Program-made: the position numbers and the translations under genes
Shown here: in pieces, positions 30,395 through 38,932 of the stretch
Position numbering within the stretch: position 1 is the first letter of the stretch
Layout: the number at the start of each line of letters is the position of its first letter
The notes under the pieces: model-generated
The model's input: the letters and a program-made list of their open reading frames with translations, nothing else
Database searches by the model: none
Told to the model about the DNA's origin: nothing
Source of the DNA: Curtobacterium sp. MR_MD2014
Lineage (GTDB): Bacteria; Actinomycetota; Actinomycetes; Actinomycetales; Microbacteriaceae
DNA length: 64,000 nucleotides
Assembly (NCBI RefSeq): GCF_000772085.1
Contig: NZ_CP009755.1
Location: forward strand, 2,170,001 to 2,234,000
Direction: 5' to 3'

Positions 30395-31069
30395 TCAGGC
30401 TCCTCCGGCCCGGTAGCCGACACCGCGGACGGTGGTGACGATCTTCGGGTTGTCCGGGTCGTGCTCGATCTTCGCGCGGAGCCGCTGCACGTGGACGTTC
30501 ACGAGCCGGGTGTCCGCCTTGTAGTGGTAGCCCCAGACCTGGTCGAGGAGCATCTCGCGGGTGAAGACCTGGTTCGGCTTCTCGGCGAGCGCGCGGAGCA
30601 GGTCGAACTCGAGCGGGGTGAGCGCGATCACCGTGTCGCCGCGACGGACCTCGTGCGCGGCGACGTCGACGGTCAGGTCGCCCGCGTGCAGCACCGACGC
30701 GTCCCCCGCCGTCGGCCGCAGCCGCGTCTTGATGCGCGCGACGAGCTCCTTCGGGTTGAACGGCTTGACGACGTAGTCGTCGGCACCGTTCTCGAGGCCG
30801 GCGACGACGTCGGCGGTGTCGCCCTTCGCCGTCAGCATGATGATCGGGGTGCCGCTGTCCGCGCGGATCCGCTTGCAGACCTCGATGCCGTCGATCCCCG
30901 GCAGCATGACGTCGAGCAGCACGAGGTCGGGCTTCGTGCTGTGGAACGTCTCGACGGCGTCGTTGCCGTCGGCGCTGAACTCCGGGTCGTACCCCTCGGA
31001 ACGGAGGACGATGCCGATCATCTCGGCGAGGGCCTGGTCGTCGTCGACGACGAGGATGCGCGGTGTCAT
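30395..31069 (-). CDS. mtrA: Response regulator MtrA
   Basis: OmpR-family transcription factor of 224 residues. The receiver domain has phospho-acceptor D53 (LVLLDVMLPG), a conserved Thr in MLTAKGD and Lys in VVKPFNP. The C-terminal winged helix carries LTPLEFDLLRALAEKPNQVF and VNVHVQRLRAKIEHDP. In studied actinobacteria it regulates cell-wall hydrolases and division. The ATG at 31069 is chosen over an in-frame ATG two codons earlier because GGAG is nine bases from it. It heads mtrA-mtrB-lpqB. Confidence 0.97.
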   Translation of the reverse strand: MTPRILVVDDDQALAEMIGIVLRSEGYDPEFSADGNDAVETFHSTKPDLVLLDVMLPGIDGIEVCKRIRADSGTPIIMLTAKGDTADVVAGLENGADDYVVKPFNPKELVARIKTRLRPTAGDASVLHAGDLTVDVAAHEVRRGDTVIALTPLEFDLLRALAEKPNQVFTREMLLDQVWGYHYKADTRLVNVHVQRLRAKIEHDPDNPKIVTTVRGVGYRAGGA

Positions 31070-31219
31070 GTGCATGGACTCCGTGGGACGGGCGGCGGTG
31101 CCGAGAGCCGGCACCCACAGTCACGATAGCCGAGCACCCGTCGCACCGGGATCTTGCGACAGTATGGGTGCACGGTCGCGCGTTCCGCTGCGCGACACGA
31201 GCACGACGAGGGGGCGGCG

Positions 31220-32596
31220 ATGGCCGACTGGCAGGTTCCGGGATCCGGTGGGGGCGAGGACCGGACGGGAGGCCCGTCCCACCCCGCAGGGCAGCCGTCG
31301 TCCGCAGGGTGGTCGGGGCAGCAGCCGTGGCCGGCCCAGCAGGGCTGGCAGCAGCACGCCGGCCCCGGGCGTCCCGGTCCCGGTCCGCAGCGACCGCCGG
31401 CGCAGCGCCCGGTCGTCCCGCTCCGTCCGCTCGGTCTGGGCGACGTGCTCGCGGGGGCGTTCACGGTGTTCCGGCGGAACCCACGCGTCCTGCTCCTCTG
31501 GAGCCTGCTGCTCAGCGGTGTGCTCGGGCTCCTCGCGACGCTGGCGAGCACCTTCGGGCAGCAGTCGCTGCAGGCGCGCATGTCGTCGGCGGTCGAGGCC
31601 GGCGGGAGCGGCGCGGGGGACGTCGTCGCCGGGTCCGTGACCCTCTTCCTCGTGCTCTCGGTCGGGCTGCCCTTCCTGGCCTACCTGGGCCGGGCCTTCC
31701 TCGTCGCGCCGGTCGCGGCGGACACCGGGCAGCGCGTGCTCGGGCGCCGCGCGAGCTTCCGCGGCCTCTGGGCGCTCCTCGCCGGTCGGCGGTGGCCGGT
31801 CCTCGCGTGGATCCTGCTGCAGCTCGCCGCGGGCCTGGTCCTCGGCGCGGTGTTCGGCGGACTCGTGGTCGGCATCGCGGCCGGTCTGGTCGCGGGTCGC
31901 TCCGGCATCGGCGGCTTCATCGGCGCGTTCTTCCTGCTCGCCCTCGGCGCACTCGTCGTGGTCGCCTGGCTGGCGACGAGGTTCGCGTTCACCGTCCCCA
32001 CGATCGCCCTCGAGGGCCGGGGCGTCTTCTCGGCAGCGGCGCAGTCGTGGCGACTCACCCGCGGGGCGTTCTGGCGCACCTTCGGCATCGTCCTGCTCGT
32101 CCAGGTCGCATTCGGGATCGCGGGGTCGATCGCGTCGATCCCGCTCACGTTCGGCACGGTCCTGGCCATCGGCGCCTTCGACCCGCTCGGGCAGACGGGC
32201 GCGGCCGCCGGTGTGGGCGTCGGGGCCGTCGTGGCCATCGTGCTCGGTGCGCTGCTGTCCATCGCCGTGCAGTGCGTCACCGACGTGCTCAGCGCCTCGG
32301 TCCTGACCTTCCTCGCCCTCGACCGCCGCATCCGCACCGAGGCGCTCGACCAGCGGATCGCCGCGCACCTGGACACCGGGGAACCGTCGGACCCGTTCGC
32401 ACCGGCGCCCGCCGTCGCCCGCCCGCCGTGGCCCGGTCAGCAGGGGCCCGGACAGCAGGGCCCCGGACAGCCCTGGCCCGGACAGCAGGGGCCCGGACAG
32501 CCCTGGCCCGGCCCGCAGCAGCCCACGCAGCAGTGGCCCGGCCCACAGCAGCCGTCGCAGCAGTGGCCGGGGCAACCGTGGCCGGGCGGCTCGTGA
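31220..32596 (+). CDS. Polytopic membrane protein with proline/glutamine-rich tail
   Basis: Protein of 458 residues, function unknown. A Gly/Pro/Gln-rich cytoplasmic N-terminus (1-75) precedes the domain start RPLGLGDVLAGAFTVFRRNPR, then about six membrane spans (about 90-365) resembling the 'glycerophosphoryl diester phosphodiesterase membrane domain' proteins of actinobacteria. The tail (about 405-458) is an imperfect repeat of WPGQQGPGQ. The ATG follows GAGGGGGCGG. Its stop overlaps the next gene in GTGA, and it leads the DUF4129-DUF4350-MoxR-DUF58 series. It is divergent from mtrA. Confidence 0.8.
   Translation: MADWQVPGSGGGEDRTGGPSHPAGQPSSAGWSGQQPWPAQQGWQQHAGPGRPGPGPQRPPAQRPVVPLRPLGLGDVLAGAFTVFRRNPRVLLLWSLLLSGVLGLLATLASTFGQQSLQARMSSAVEAGGSGAGDVVAGSVTLFLVLSVGLPFLAYLGRAFLVAPVAADTGQRVLGRRASFRGLWALLAGRRWPVLAWILLQLAAGLVLGAVFGGLVVGIAAGLVAGRSGIGGFIGAFFLLALGALVVVAWLATRFAFTVPTIALEGRGVFSAAAQSWRLTRGAFWRTFGIVLLVQVAFGIAGSIASIPLTFGTVLAIGAFDPLGQTGAAAGVGVGAVVAIVLGALLSIAVQCVTDVLSASVLTFLALDRRIRTEALDQRIAAHLDTGEPSDPFAPAPAVARPPWPGQQGPGQQGPGQPWPGQQGPGQPWPGPQQPTQQWPGPQQPSQQWPGQPWPGGS
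32430..32585 (+). repeat. In-frame tandem repeats encoding a Pro/Gln-rich tail
   Basis: Imperfect 12-27 base units (GGCCCGGACAGCAGGGG type) in the 3' end of the membrane protein gene, all multiples of three. Slippage would change tail length without frameshift. Confidence 0.65.
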
Positions 32597-33228
32597 CGCT
32601 CGGTCCGGACGAGGCACGTCGACTGCTCGAACGCGAGCTCGAGCGAGCCGACTACGACGGTGCGCGCGCGACCTGGTGGGACCGGGCCTCGCGCCACGTG
32701 CTCGAGTGGCTCGGGTCCTTCCGCCCGGGCGGCGGGCTGGACTCCCCCGTCCTCGGGCAGTCCGTGCTCTGGATCGCGGTCGTCGTGCTCGTGGCGGTCG
32801 TCGTGCTCGTGGTCGTCGCCCGCGGTCTCCCCCGTCGGCGGGCCCGCACCGCGCGGTCCGACGACGGGAGCGTCTTCGACGCCGACGACGTCCGGTCCGC
32901 CCGCGAGCTCGGCGACGCCGCCCGCTCCGCCCTGCGCGCGGGCGACTGGTCCGCCGCGGTCCTCGACGGGTACCGCGCCGTCGCGCGCGGACTCGCCGAA
33001 CGCGACCTCGTGCGCGAGGTCCCCGGCGCCACGGCACGGGCCGTCGCCGGCCGCGCGGCACCGTGGTTCCCCGACCACGCGGACCGGATCGACCGGGCAG
33101 CGCGCGCCTTCGACGACGTCCGGTACCTCGGCACCGAGGCCGACGAGGCCACGGCACGCTCGGTCATCGACACCGAGGCGACGGTCCGCGGTGCCCGACC
33201 CGCGGTCGCACCGGCGGTGTCGACGTGA
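32593..33228 (+). CDS. DUF4129 domain protein
   Basis: Membrane-anchored protein of 211 residues. The N-terminal amphipathic part (PDEARRLLERELERADYDGARATWWDR) is followed by one membrane span VLWIAVVVLVAVVVLVVVA near 57-75 and a cytoplasmic C-terminal DUF4129 helical domain (RSALRAGDWSAAVLDGYRAVARGLAERDLV). Homologues occur in the MoxR/DUF58 clusters, where a role in envelope assembly or a protease complex is suspected but unproved. The GTG overlaps the previous stop and its own stop overlaps the DUF4350 start, four bases each. Confidence 0.86.
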   Translation: MTLGPDEARRLLERELERADYDGARATWWDRASRHVLEWLGSFRPGGGLDSPVLGQSVLWIAVVVLVAVVVLVVVARGLPRRRARTARSDDGSVFDADDVRSARELGDAARSALRAGDWSAAVLDGYRAVARGLAERDLVREVPGATARAVAGRAAPWFPDHADRIDRAARAFDDVRYLGTEADEATARSVIDTEATVRGARPAVAPAVST

Positions 33229-34481
33229 GCGCCGCCGCGACCGCGACCCGCGTCGTCCGCGCCCCGGGCAGGCTCGGTCGCGTCGCCTTCTGGGTCGTCA
33301 TCGTGCTCGTCGGCCTGCTGCTCGCCGGGCTCACCGCGGCGGTGCAGTCCTCCACCGACCCGTCCCGCGAGCCGCTCGACCCGACCTCGACGACGGCGAG
33401 CGGTGCGCGGGCGCTCGTCCGGGTGCTCGAACAGCAGGGCACCCGGGTCGACGTGGTCGACCGCGTGGACGGCCTCGACGGCGACGCACTCCGCGGTGCG
33501 ACGGTCCTGGTCGACGACTCCGCCGGCGCCCTCGACGCCGGGGTCGCCCGCCGACTCGGTCGCTCGGCCGAGCACGTCGTCCTGGTCACCACGGACCAGG
33601 CCGCACTCGACGCCCTGGGCCTCGACGTGGTCGCCGCCGGCCCCGTGCTCGGGGACGACACCGTCGCGACCACCGGGTGCGCCGTCCCGGCCGTCGCCGC
33701 CGCCGAGCGCATCACCACGAGCGGCCAGGGCTACCGCCCGCCGTCGGACGGCCCCGTCCCGTCCGGCACCGACCTCTGCGCCACGACCGGCAGCGGGGAC
33801 GACCGCGTCGCCGGCATCGTCCGGACCGCCACGCCCGGCGGCGACGTCACCCTGGTCGGCACGACGGGGGCGCTGCGGAACGACACGATCACGACCGCGG
33901 GCAACGCCGCCTTCGCACTCGACCTGCTCGGTTCCGGTGACCGGCTCGTCTGGTACACGCCGACCCGGACGTCGGCCGACGCCGCGCCGACGATCGGCTC
34001 GCTCGCACCGTCGTGGGTGCCCGGCGCCCTGCTGCTGCTCGGCCTCGTCGCGGTCGCGGCCGGTGTCTGGCGCGGTCGCCGGCTCGGGCCGCTCGTCGTG
34101 GAACGGATGCCCGTGGTCGTCCGCGCCTCCGAGACCACCGAGGGGCGCGCACGCCTCTACGCCAGGACCCGGGACCGCACGCACGCGCTGGACACCCTGC
34201 GGCTCGCAGCGCTCCGACGGGTCGGGCACCGCCTCGGGCTCCCCCGCGGTGCGCACGTCGACGAGGTCGTCCGTGCCGCGGCCCGCGCGACCGGTCGTCC
34301 CGACCCCGCCGTCGGCGCCGTCCTGGTGGGCGGCCCGACGACCGACGACCGTGCGCTCCGCGACGGCGCAGCGGCCCTCGACGAGCTCGAGCGTGCCGTC
34401 CGCGCGGCGACCGGCGCCCCCGTCCCGCAGACCTCCACCCCCCGAACGCCCCACCGCAACCGACGAGGAGCACGACCGTGA
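33225..34481 (+). CDS. DUF4350 domain protein
   Basis: Membrane protein of 418 residues, function unknown. TM1 (AFWVVIVLVGLLLAGLTAAV) is near residue 20, then a periplasmic-type alpha/beta domain (about 45-255) with the family pattern TTASGARALVRVLEQQGTRVDVVD, then TM2 (PSWVPGALLLLGLVAVAAGVWRG near 262-284), and a cytoplasmic C-terminal domain. The fold of DUF4350 is related to glutamine-amidotransferase-like or intraflagellar-type domains. Four-base overlaps with both neighbours indicate coupled translation. Confidence 0.86.
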   Translation: MSAAATATRVVRAPGRLGRVAFWVVIVLVGLLLAGLTAAVQSSTDPSREPLDPTSTTASGARALVRVLEQQGTRVDVVDRVDGLDGDALRGATVLVDDSAGALDAGVARRLGRSAEHVVLVTTDQAALDALGLDVVAAGPVLGDDTVATTGCAVPAVAAAERITTSGQGYRPPSDGPVPSGTDLCATTGSGDDRVAGIVRTATPGGDVTLVGTTGALRNDTITTAGNAAFALDLLGSGDRLVWYTPTRTSADAAPTIGSLAPSWVPGALLLLGLVAVAAGVWRGRRLGPLVVERMPVVVRASETTEGRARLYARTRDRTHALDTLRLAALRRVGHRLGLPRGAHVDEVVRAAARATGRPDPAVGAVLVGGPTTDDRALRDGAAALDELERAVRAATGAPVPQTSTPRTPHRNRRGARP

Positions 34482-35545
34482 CCGATCCGTCACCCGCCCA
34501 GGAACCGAACGGCACGACCCGGAACGACGCTGCGTCCACCACCAGGACGCGGCCCGCCACGGAACCGGACGCCACGGCACGCCCGACCGGCGGCACCGAC
34601 GCGCTCCGGGACGCCTTCGGCCGGCTCCGCGCCGAGGTGGGCAAGGCCGTCGTCGGCCAGGAGGGCGCCGTGTCCGGGATGATCGTCGGCATCCTCGCGC
34701 AGGGCCACGTCCTGCTCGAGGGCGTCCCCGGCGTCGCGAAGACGCTGCTGGTGCGCAGCCTCGCAGCGGCCATGTCGCTCGACACGAAGCGCATCCAGTT
34801 CACCCCGGACCTGATGCCCGGGGACGTCACGGGCTCGCTCGTGTTCGACGCGTCGACCGGCACCTTCCCGTTCCGCGAGGGCCCGGTCTTCACGAACGTG
34901 CTGCTCGCCGACGAGGTGAACCGCACGCCGCCGAAGACGCAGTCCGCACTGCTCGAGGCGATGGAGGAACGCCAGGTCAGCGTGGACGGCGCCGCGCGGC
35001 CGCTGCCCGACCCGTTCTTCGTCGCCGCGACGATGAACCCCATCGAGTTCGAGGGGACCTACACGCTGCCGGAGGCGCAGCTCGACCGCTTCCTGATGAA
35101 GCTCACGCTCGACGTGCCGCCCCGGGACGTCGAGTGGCAGGTGCTCCGTCGGCACGCGGACGGCTTCGTCCCGCGGGACGTCCGGTCCGCCGGGGTCCGG
35201 CCGGTGCTCGGCGTCGACGAGGTCCTCGCGGCGCAGCGGGCCGTCCGCGCGGTGGGGGCGCGCGACGACGTCCTGGCGTACGTGGTCGACCTCGCCCGCG
35301 CCACCCGGCAGGCGCCGTCCGTCCGCATCGGCGTGAGCCCCCGCGGTGCGACGGCGCTCCTCGCCGCCGCGAAGGCGTGGGCGTGGCTCACCGGCTACGA
35401 CGCGATCACGCCGGACCACGTGCAGGCGATGCTCCTGCCGGTCTGGCGGCACCGTCTGCGCGTGGCCGCGGACGCCGAGCTCGAGGGCGTCGGGGCGGAC
35501 GGGGTGCTGCAGCAGGTCGTCGAGCAGGTCCGGGTGCCCTTCTAG
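34478..35545 (+). CDS. MoxR-family AAA+ ATPase
   Basis: AAA+ ATPase of 355 residues acting as a chaperone-like remodeler. After a disordered N-terminus of 40 residues come Walker A GVPGVAKT (82-89), Walker B NVLLADEVNRTPPKTQSALL, sensor 1 FFVAATMNP and the arginine region, all diagnostic of MoxR. MoxR proteins typically act on DUF58/VWA proteins; such a gene follows directly with a one-base overlap (TAGTG). The GTG start lies after GAGGAG. Confidence 0.95.
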   Translation: MTDPSPAQEPNGTTRNDAASTTRTRPATEPDATARPTGGTDALRDAFGRLRAEVGKAVVGQEGAVSGMIVGILAQGHVLLEGVPGVAKTLLVRSLAAAMSLDTKRIQFTPDLMPGDVTGSLVFDASTGTFPFREGPVFTNVLLADEVNRTPPKTQSALLEAMEERQVSVDGAARPLPDPFFVAATMNPIEFEGTYTLPEAQLDRFLMKLTLDVPPRDVEWQVLRRHADGFVPRDVRSAGVRPVLGVDEVLAAQRAVRAVGARDDVLAYVVDLARATRQAPSVRIGVSPRGATALLAAAKAWAWLTGYDAITPDHVQAMLLPVWRHRLRVAADAELEGVGADGVLQQVVEQVRVPF

Positions 35546-36903
35546 TGGCCGTCTCCGGTCGCTTCGTCGCGCTCCTGGCGGTCGCGATCGTCCCCACGGT
35601 GCTGCTCGGCAGCGCCTGGGGCGGCGTGGCGTGGGCGGCCGTCGTGGTGCTCGCCGCCGGGCTCGACGTCCTGCTCGCCGCCGATCCGGGCTCGGTCCGC
35701 GTCGAGCGACGGATGCCGCAGCTGGTCCGACGCGGCAGCACCGCCGACGGCACGCTCGTCCTGGCGAACGACGGACGTCGGCCGCTGCGCGCGGTCGTCC
35801 GGGACATGTGGGAGCCCTCCGCCGGCCACGGGCCGCACCGGATCCGCTCGACGGTGCCCGCCGGGGAACGCCGGACCGCCCGGGTGCGCTTCACGCCCTT
35901 CCGTCGCGGCCGTCGCACCAGCGCCGGGGTCGCCGTCCGGTCCTTCGGCCCGCTCGGCCTCGCCGCCCGGCAGGCCGTCCTGGACGCGCCCGGTTCGCTG
36001 GTGGTCACGCCGCCCTTCCGATCGCGTCGGCACCTGCCCTCCCGGCTCGCCCGGCTCCGCGAACTCGACGGTGAGACCACCCTGCAACTGCGGGGTCACG
36101 GGACGGAGTTCGACTCCCTGCGCGACTACGTGCGCGGCGACGACGTGCGGTCGATCGACTGGCGCGCGACCGCCCGGCGGCAGGACCTGGTCGTCCGGAC
36201 GTGGCGACCGGAGCGTGACCGCCGCGTCGTCATCGTCGTCGATGCCGGTCGTGCCGGCGCCGGACGCGTCGACGACGAGCCGCGGCTCGACACGTTCATC
36301 GAGTCCGCGCTGCTGCTCGGCGCGCTCGCGACGGCTGCCGGCGACCGGGTCGAGCTGGTCGTGCTCGACGACACCGTCCGCGACCGGGTCCACGGTGCGA
36401 CGCGGACCGACGTGGTGCGACGCTTCGGCGAACGGCTCGCACTCGCCGAGCCGGGCCTCGCGGCGACGGCCTGGTCGGCGGTCCCGGCAGCCGTCGACGC
36501 CGTGACGACCTCACGTTCGTTCGTCGTGCTCCTGTCGAGCCTGGACTCCGTCGGCGCCTCGGCCGACCTGCTCGCGGTGCTCCCCCGGCTCGCGCGACGG
36601 CACGCCGTCGTCGTCACGAGCATCGCGGACCCGGCCGTCGAGCGGATGGCGAGCGGGGTCGCCGAAGCCGGTCACGGGACACCGGAGCAGCGGGACGGAC
36701 GGATGTCGCGCCTCCTGGCCGGGTCCGGTGCCGAGCGCGACGTCTACCGACGAGCGGCCGCGGAACGGACCCTGCTCGACGCGGACGGCGTCGGGGACGT
36801 CGCACGCCGGGCCGGCGCCGAGGTCGTGCGCGGTGGGCCCGGGGCCGTGCCACCGGCCGTCGCCGACGCGTACATCCGCGCGAAGGCGGCCGGCCGGCTC
36901 TGA
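35545..36903 (+). CDS. DUF58 domain protein
   Basis: Protein of 452 residues and likely MoxR partner. Two N-terminal membrane spans (residues about 8-45) are followed by a beta domain and the DUF58 signature GHGTEFDSLRDYVRGDDVRSIDW near 190-215. The C-terminal VWA-like domain has VVIVVDAGRAG in place of the canonical DXSXS metal site, so metal binding may be lost or altered. It overlaps the MoxR gene by one base and is the last co-oriented gene; SpoIIM converges 42 bases downstream. Confidence 0.92.
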   Translation: MAVSGRFVALLAVAIVPTVLLGSAWGGVAWAAVVVLAAGLDVLLAADPGSVRVERRMPQLVRRGSTADGTLVLANDGRRPLRAVVRDMWEPSAGHGPHRIRSTVPAGERRTARVRFTPFRRGRRTSAGVAVRSFGPLGLAARQAVLDAPGSLVVTPPFRSRRHLPSRLARLRELDGETTLQLRGHGTEFDSLRDYVRGDDVRSIDWRATARRQDLVVRTWRPERDRRVVIVVDAGRAGAGRVDDEPRLDTFIESALLLGALATAAGDRVELVVLDDTVRDRVHGATRTDVVRRFGERLALAEPGLAATAWSAVPAAVDAVTTSRSFVVLLSSLDSVGASADLLAVLPRLARRHAVVVTSIADPAVERMASGVAEAGHGTPEQRDGRMSRLLAGSGAERDVYRRAAAERTLLDADGVGDVARRAGAEVVRGGPGAVPPAVADAYIRAKAAGRL

Positions 36904-36945
36904 GCCGCGGGCGGCGGGCGCACGACCCACGGCGCAGCCCTCGGC

Positions 36946-37941
36946 TCAGCCCGCGGTGAGCGCCGTCGCGCCGCGCTCGAACTCCTCGACGTCACCGCGC
37001 TCACCCGCGCGGAACGCACGGCCGCCGAGCACCCACTGGTACCAGAGCACCGCGGCCAGTGCGACCGTGCCGATCCCGATCTTCACCGGCCACGGCCAGT
37101 CCTGGCGGGTCACCACGCCCTCGACCAGCCCGGAGAGGAGCAGGGTGAGCGCGAGACCGACCGCGACCGTGAGGAGGGCTCGACCGTCCTCCGCCAGGGC
37201 CTGCGCCCGCGTGCGCGCACCGGGGGCGATCCACGACCAGCAGATCATCAGGCCGGCGGCACCGGCGAGGAAGACCGAGTACAGCTCGAGCTGACCGTGC
37301 GGAGCGATCCAGAGGAAGAAGTCGCCGAGCCGCCCCTGCGAGTGCATGATCGCCGCGGAGACGCCGAGGCTCACCGCGTTCTGCACGATCGACACCGGGA
37401 CGTAGAGCCCCGTGATGCCGAAGGCCACCATGCGTGCCGCGATGAAGGCGTTGTTCGACCACACCTGCGCGGTGAACGCCCCCAGGCCGTGGTCGGAGTA
37501 GTACGCCTGGAAGTCCTCCGTCGCGTACTGCCGCAGGGCCTCCGGCGTGCCGAACGTCGTGACCGCTCCCGGGGTCGACGCGATCCACACGGCCACGATC
37601 GCCGTGATCGCGACCGTTGCCGCCGCGACCCAGACCGTGACCCAGCGGATGCGGTACAGCGCCGCCGGGAGGTGCCGCGCGAAGAACGTCGTGACGGCGG
37701 TCAGGGGGTCGACCGGCGTGCCCGTGAAGCGCAGCCGTGCGCGGAACACGGTGCGGGACAGGCGGTCCCCCACCGCGGAGCCGGGCGCGACGCCGCGGAC
37801 CCGCGCGAGGTCGGTCGCGACCTCCTGGTAGCCGCTGACCAGCCGGTCCGCGTCCGCGCCCGACCCGTGTCGGGCGCGGGCGAGCCGGTCGACCTCGTCC
37901 CAGCGGTCGCCGTGCACCGCGCTGTAGGCCTCCAGGTCCAC
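36946..37941 (-). CDS. SpoIIM-like (stage II sporulation protein M) membrane protein
   Basis: Membrane protein of 331 residues. The N-terminal cytoplasmic helical domain (about 1-95, DRWDEVDRLARARHGSGADADRL) precedes five or six spans. The segment AQVWSNNAFIAARMVAFGITG and FFLWIAPHGQLELYSVFLAGAAGL match the SpoIIM family, which in non-sporulating actinobacteria accompanies RDD and MoxR/DUF58 genes. Its job there is unknown. The GTG at 37941 follows GGGGGAGG. It is divergent from the RDD gene and convergent with DUF58. Confidence 0.88.
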   Translation of the reverse strand: MDLEAYSAVHGDRWDEVDRLARARHGSGADADRLVSGYQEVATDLARVRGVAPGSAVGDRLSRTVFRARLRFTGTPVDPLTAVTTFFARHLPAALYRIRWVTVWVAAATVAITAIVAVWIASTPGAVTTFGTPEALRQYATEDFQAYYSDHGLGAFTAQVWSNNAFIAARMVAFGITGLYVPVSIVQNAVSLGVSAAIMHSQGRLGDFFLWIAPHGQLELYSVFLAGAAGLMICWSWIAPGARTRAQALAEDGRALLTVAVGLALTLLLSGLVEGVVTRQDWPWPVKIGIGTVALAAVLWYQWVLGGRAFRAGERGDVEEFERGATALTAG

Positions 37942-37991
37942 GTGCCTCCCCCGATCGCGCACACCGGGCCCCCGAGGGGACCCGCTCACGA

Positions 37992-37997
37992 CAGAAT
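37992..37997 (+). promoter_or_regulatory. Candidate -10 box of the RDD gene (leaderless)
   Basis: CAGAAT ends six bases before the ATG at 38004; no ribosome-binding site is present. Confidence 0.4.
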
Positions 37998-38003
37998 GAT
38001 CCC

Positions 38004-38873
38004 ATGGGGAAGACGCGCGTGCCACGCGACCTGTCCGACGCCCGCTTCGGCGGGACGCTCGACGAGACCGCCGACGAGCTCGTCGTCGGCGAGGCCGTCG
38101 CGCTCGACGTGCAGCCGGCCGGCATCGTGCTGCGACTCGCGGCGGCGCTGCTCGACGGGGTCTGCCTCGTGGCGCTGCTCGCCATGCTGCTGTTCGGGCT
38201 CGCGAGGGTGTGGCCGCCCGGCGCCGACACCGTGTGGCTGTTCCCCCTCGGCATCGGGGCCGCGGTGACGGTGCTCGTGCTCGTCCCGGCCGGGGTCGAG
38301 ACCGTCACGCGGGGCAAGAGCGTCGGACGGTACGCCGCCGGGACCCGGGTGGTGCGGGTCGACGGAGGCGCGATCGGGTTCCGGCACGCCTTCACCCGCG
38401 CACTGGTCGGGCTGCTCGAGCTCTGGTCCACCCTGGGCTCCGTCGCGTTCGTCGTGGCGCTGTTCGGCTCGCGCCCCAGACGCCTCGGCGACCTGCTCGC
38501 CGGGACCTTCGTGCAGCACGAACGCGGCGCACGTCGGCGCGACGTGGAGGTCCTGCTGCCGGTCGAACTCGTGCCGTGGGCAGCGGTGGCGGACGTGTCG
38601 GCGCTGCCGCAGCGGCTCGAGGACCGCCTCGGGGCCTTCTTCCGGTCGGCGGCCGACCTGCGGCCGGAAGCGCGCGAGGCCGCCGCGCGGATGCTCGCGG
38701 CGGCGGTCGCGGAGCACGCCTCCCCGGTGCCGGACGTCCACCCCGAGGTGTTCCTCGCGGGCGTGGTCGCGGTGCGGCGGGAGCGCGACGTGCGGGCGCT
38801 GCGGGGGCGGGCAGCACTGCTCGACGGTGCGGCGGCCGTCGCCGGGGCGCGGCCGCCGGGCTTCCCGCGCTGA
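38004..38873 (+). CDS. RDD-family membrane protein
   Basis: Membrane protein of 289 residues. The RDD domain (about 40-170) has a first span with the family residues GIVLRLAAALLDGVCLV (Arg and Asp), a second span, the cytoplasmic loop TRGKSVGRYAAGTRVVRVDGG, a third span and RPRRLGDLLAGTFV. A long C-terminal cytoplasmic helical region (200-289) follows. The molecular function is unknown; some RDD proteins have been linked to Na+/H+ exchange. It pairs divergently with SpoIIM, as in other actinobacterial genomes. Confidence 0.9.
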   Translation: MGKTRVPRDLSDARFGGTLDETADELVVGEAVALDVQPAGIVLRLAAALLDGVCLVALLAMLLFGLARVWPPGADTVWLFPLGIGAAVTVLVLVPAGVETVTRGKSVGRYAAGTRVVRVDGGAIGFRHAFTRALVGLLELWSTLGSVAFVVALFGSRPRRLGDLLAGTFVQHERGARRRDVEVLLPVELVPWAAVADVSALPQRLEDRLGAFFRSAADLRPEAREAAARMLAAAVAEHASPVPDVHPEVFLAGVVAVRRERDVRALRGRAALLDGAAAVAGARPPGFPR

Positions 38874-38879
38874 GGCGCT

Positions 38880-38932
38880 GGCGCCGCCCCGCGCCCCGAC
38901 GGGAGCCGCGCAGCAGCGCGGCGCCGGCGCGG
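38880..38932. terminator. GC-rich hairpin region between RDD gene and ahcY
   Basis: CCGCGC/GCGCGG (38907-38920) and outer GGCGCC elements can form a stem between the two convergent genes. Structure is plausible but compact, and not part of the dispersed palindrome family. Confidence 0.4.

Noticed and set aside
31258-31275. GGACGGGAGGC match at 31258 and another near 49497
   Set aside because: Both lie inside well-supported genes and lack the second arm; chance matches in GC-rich coding DNA.
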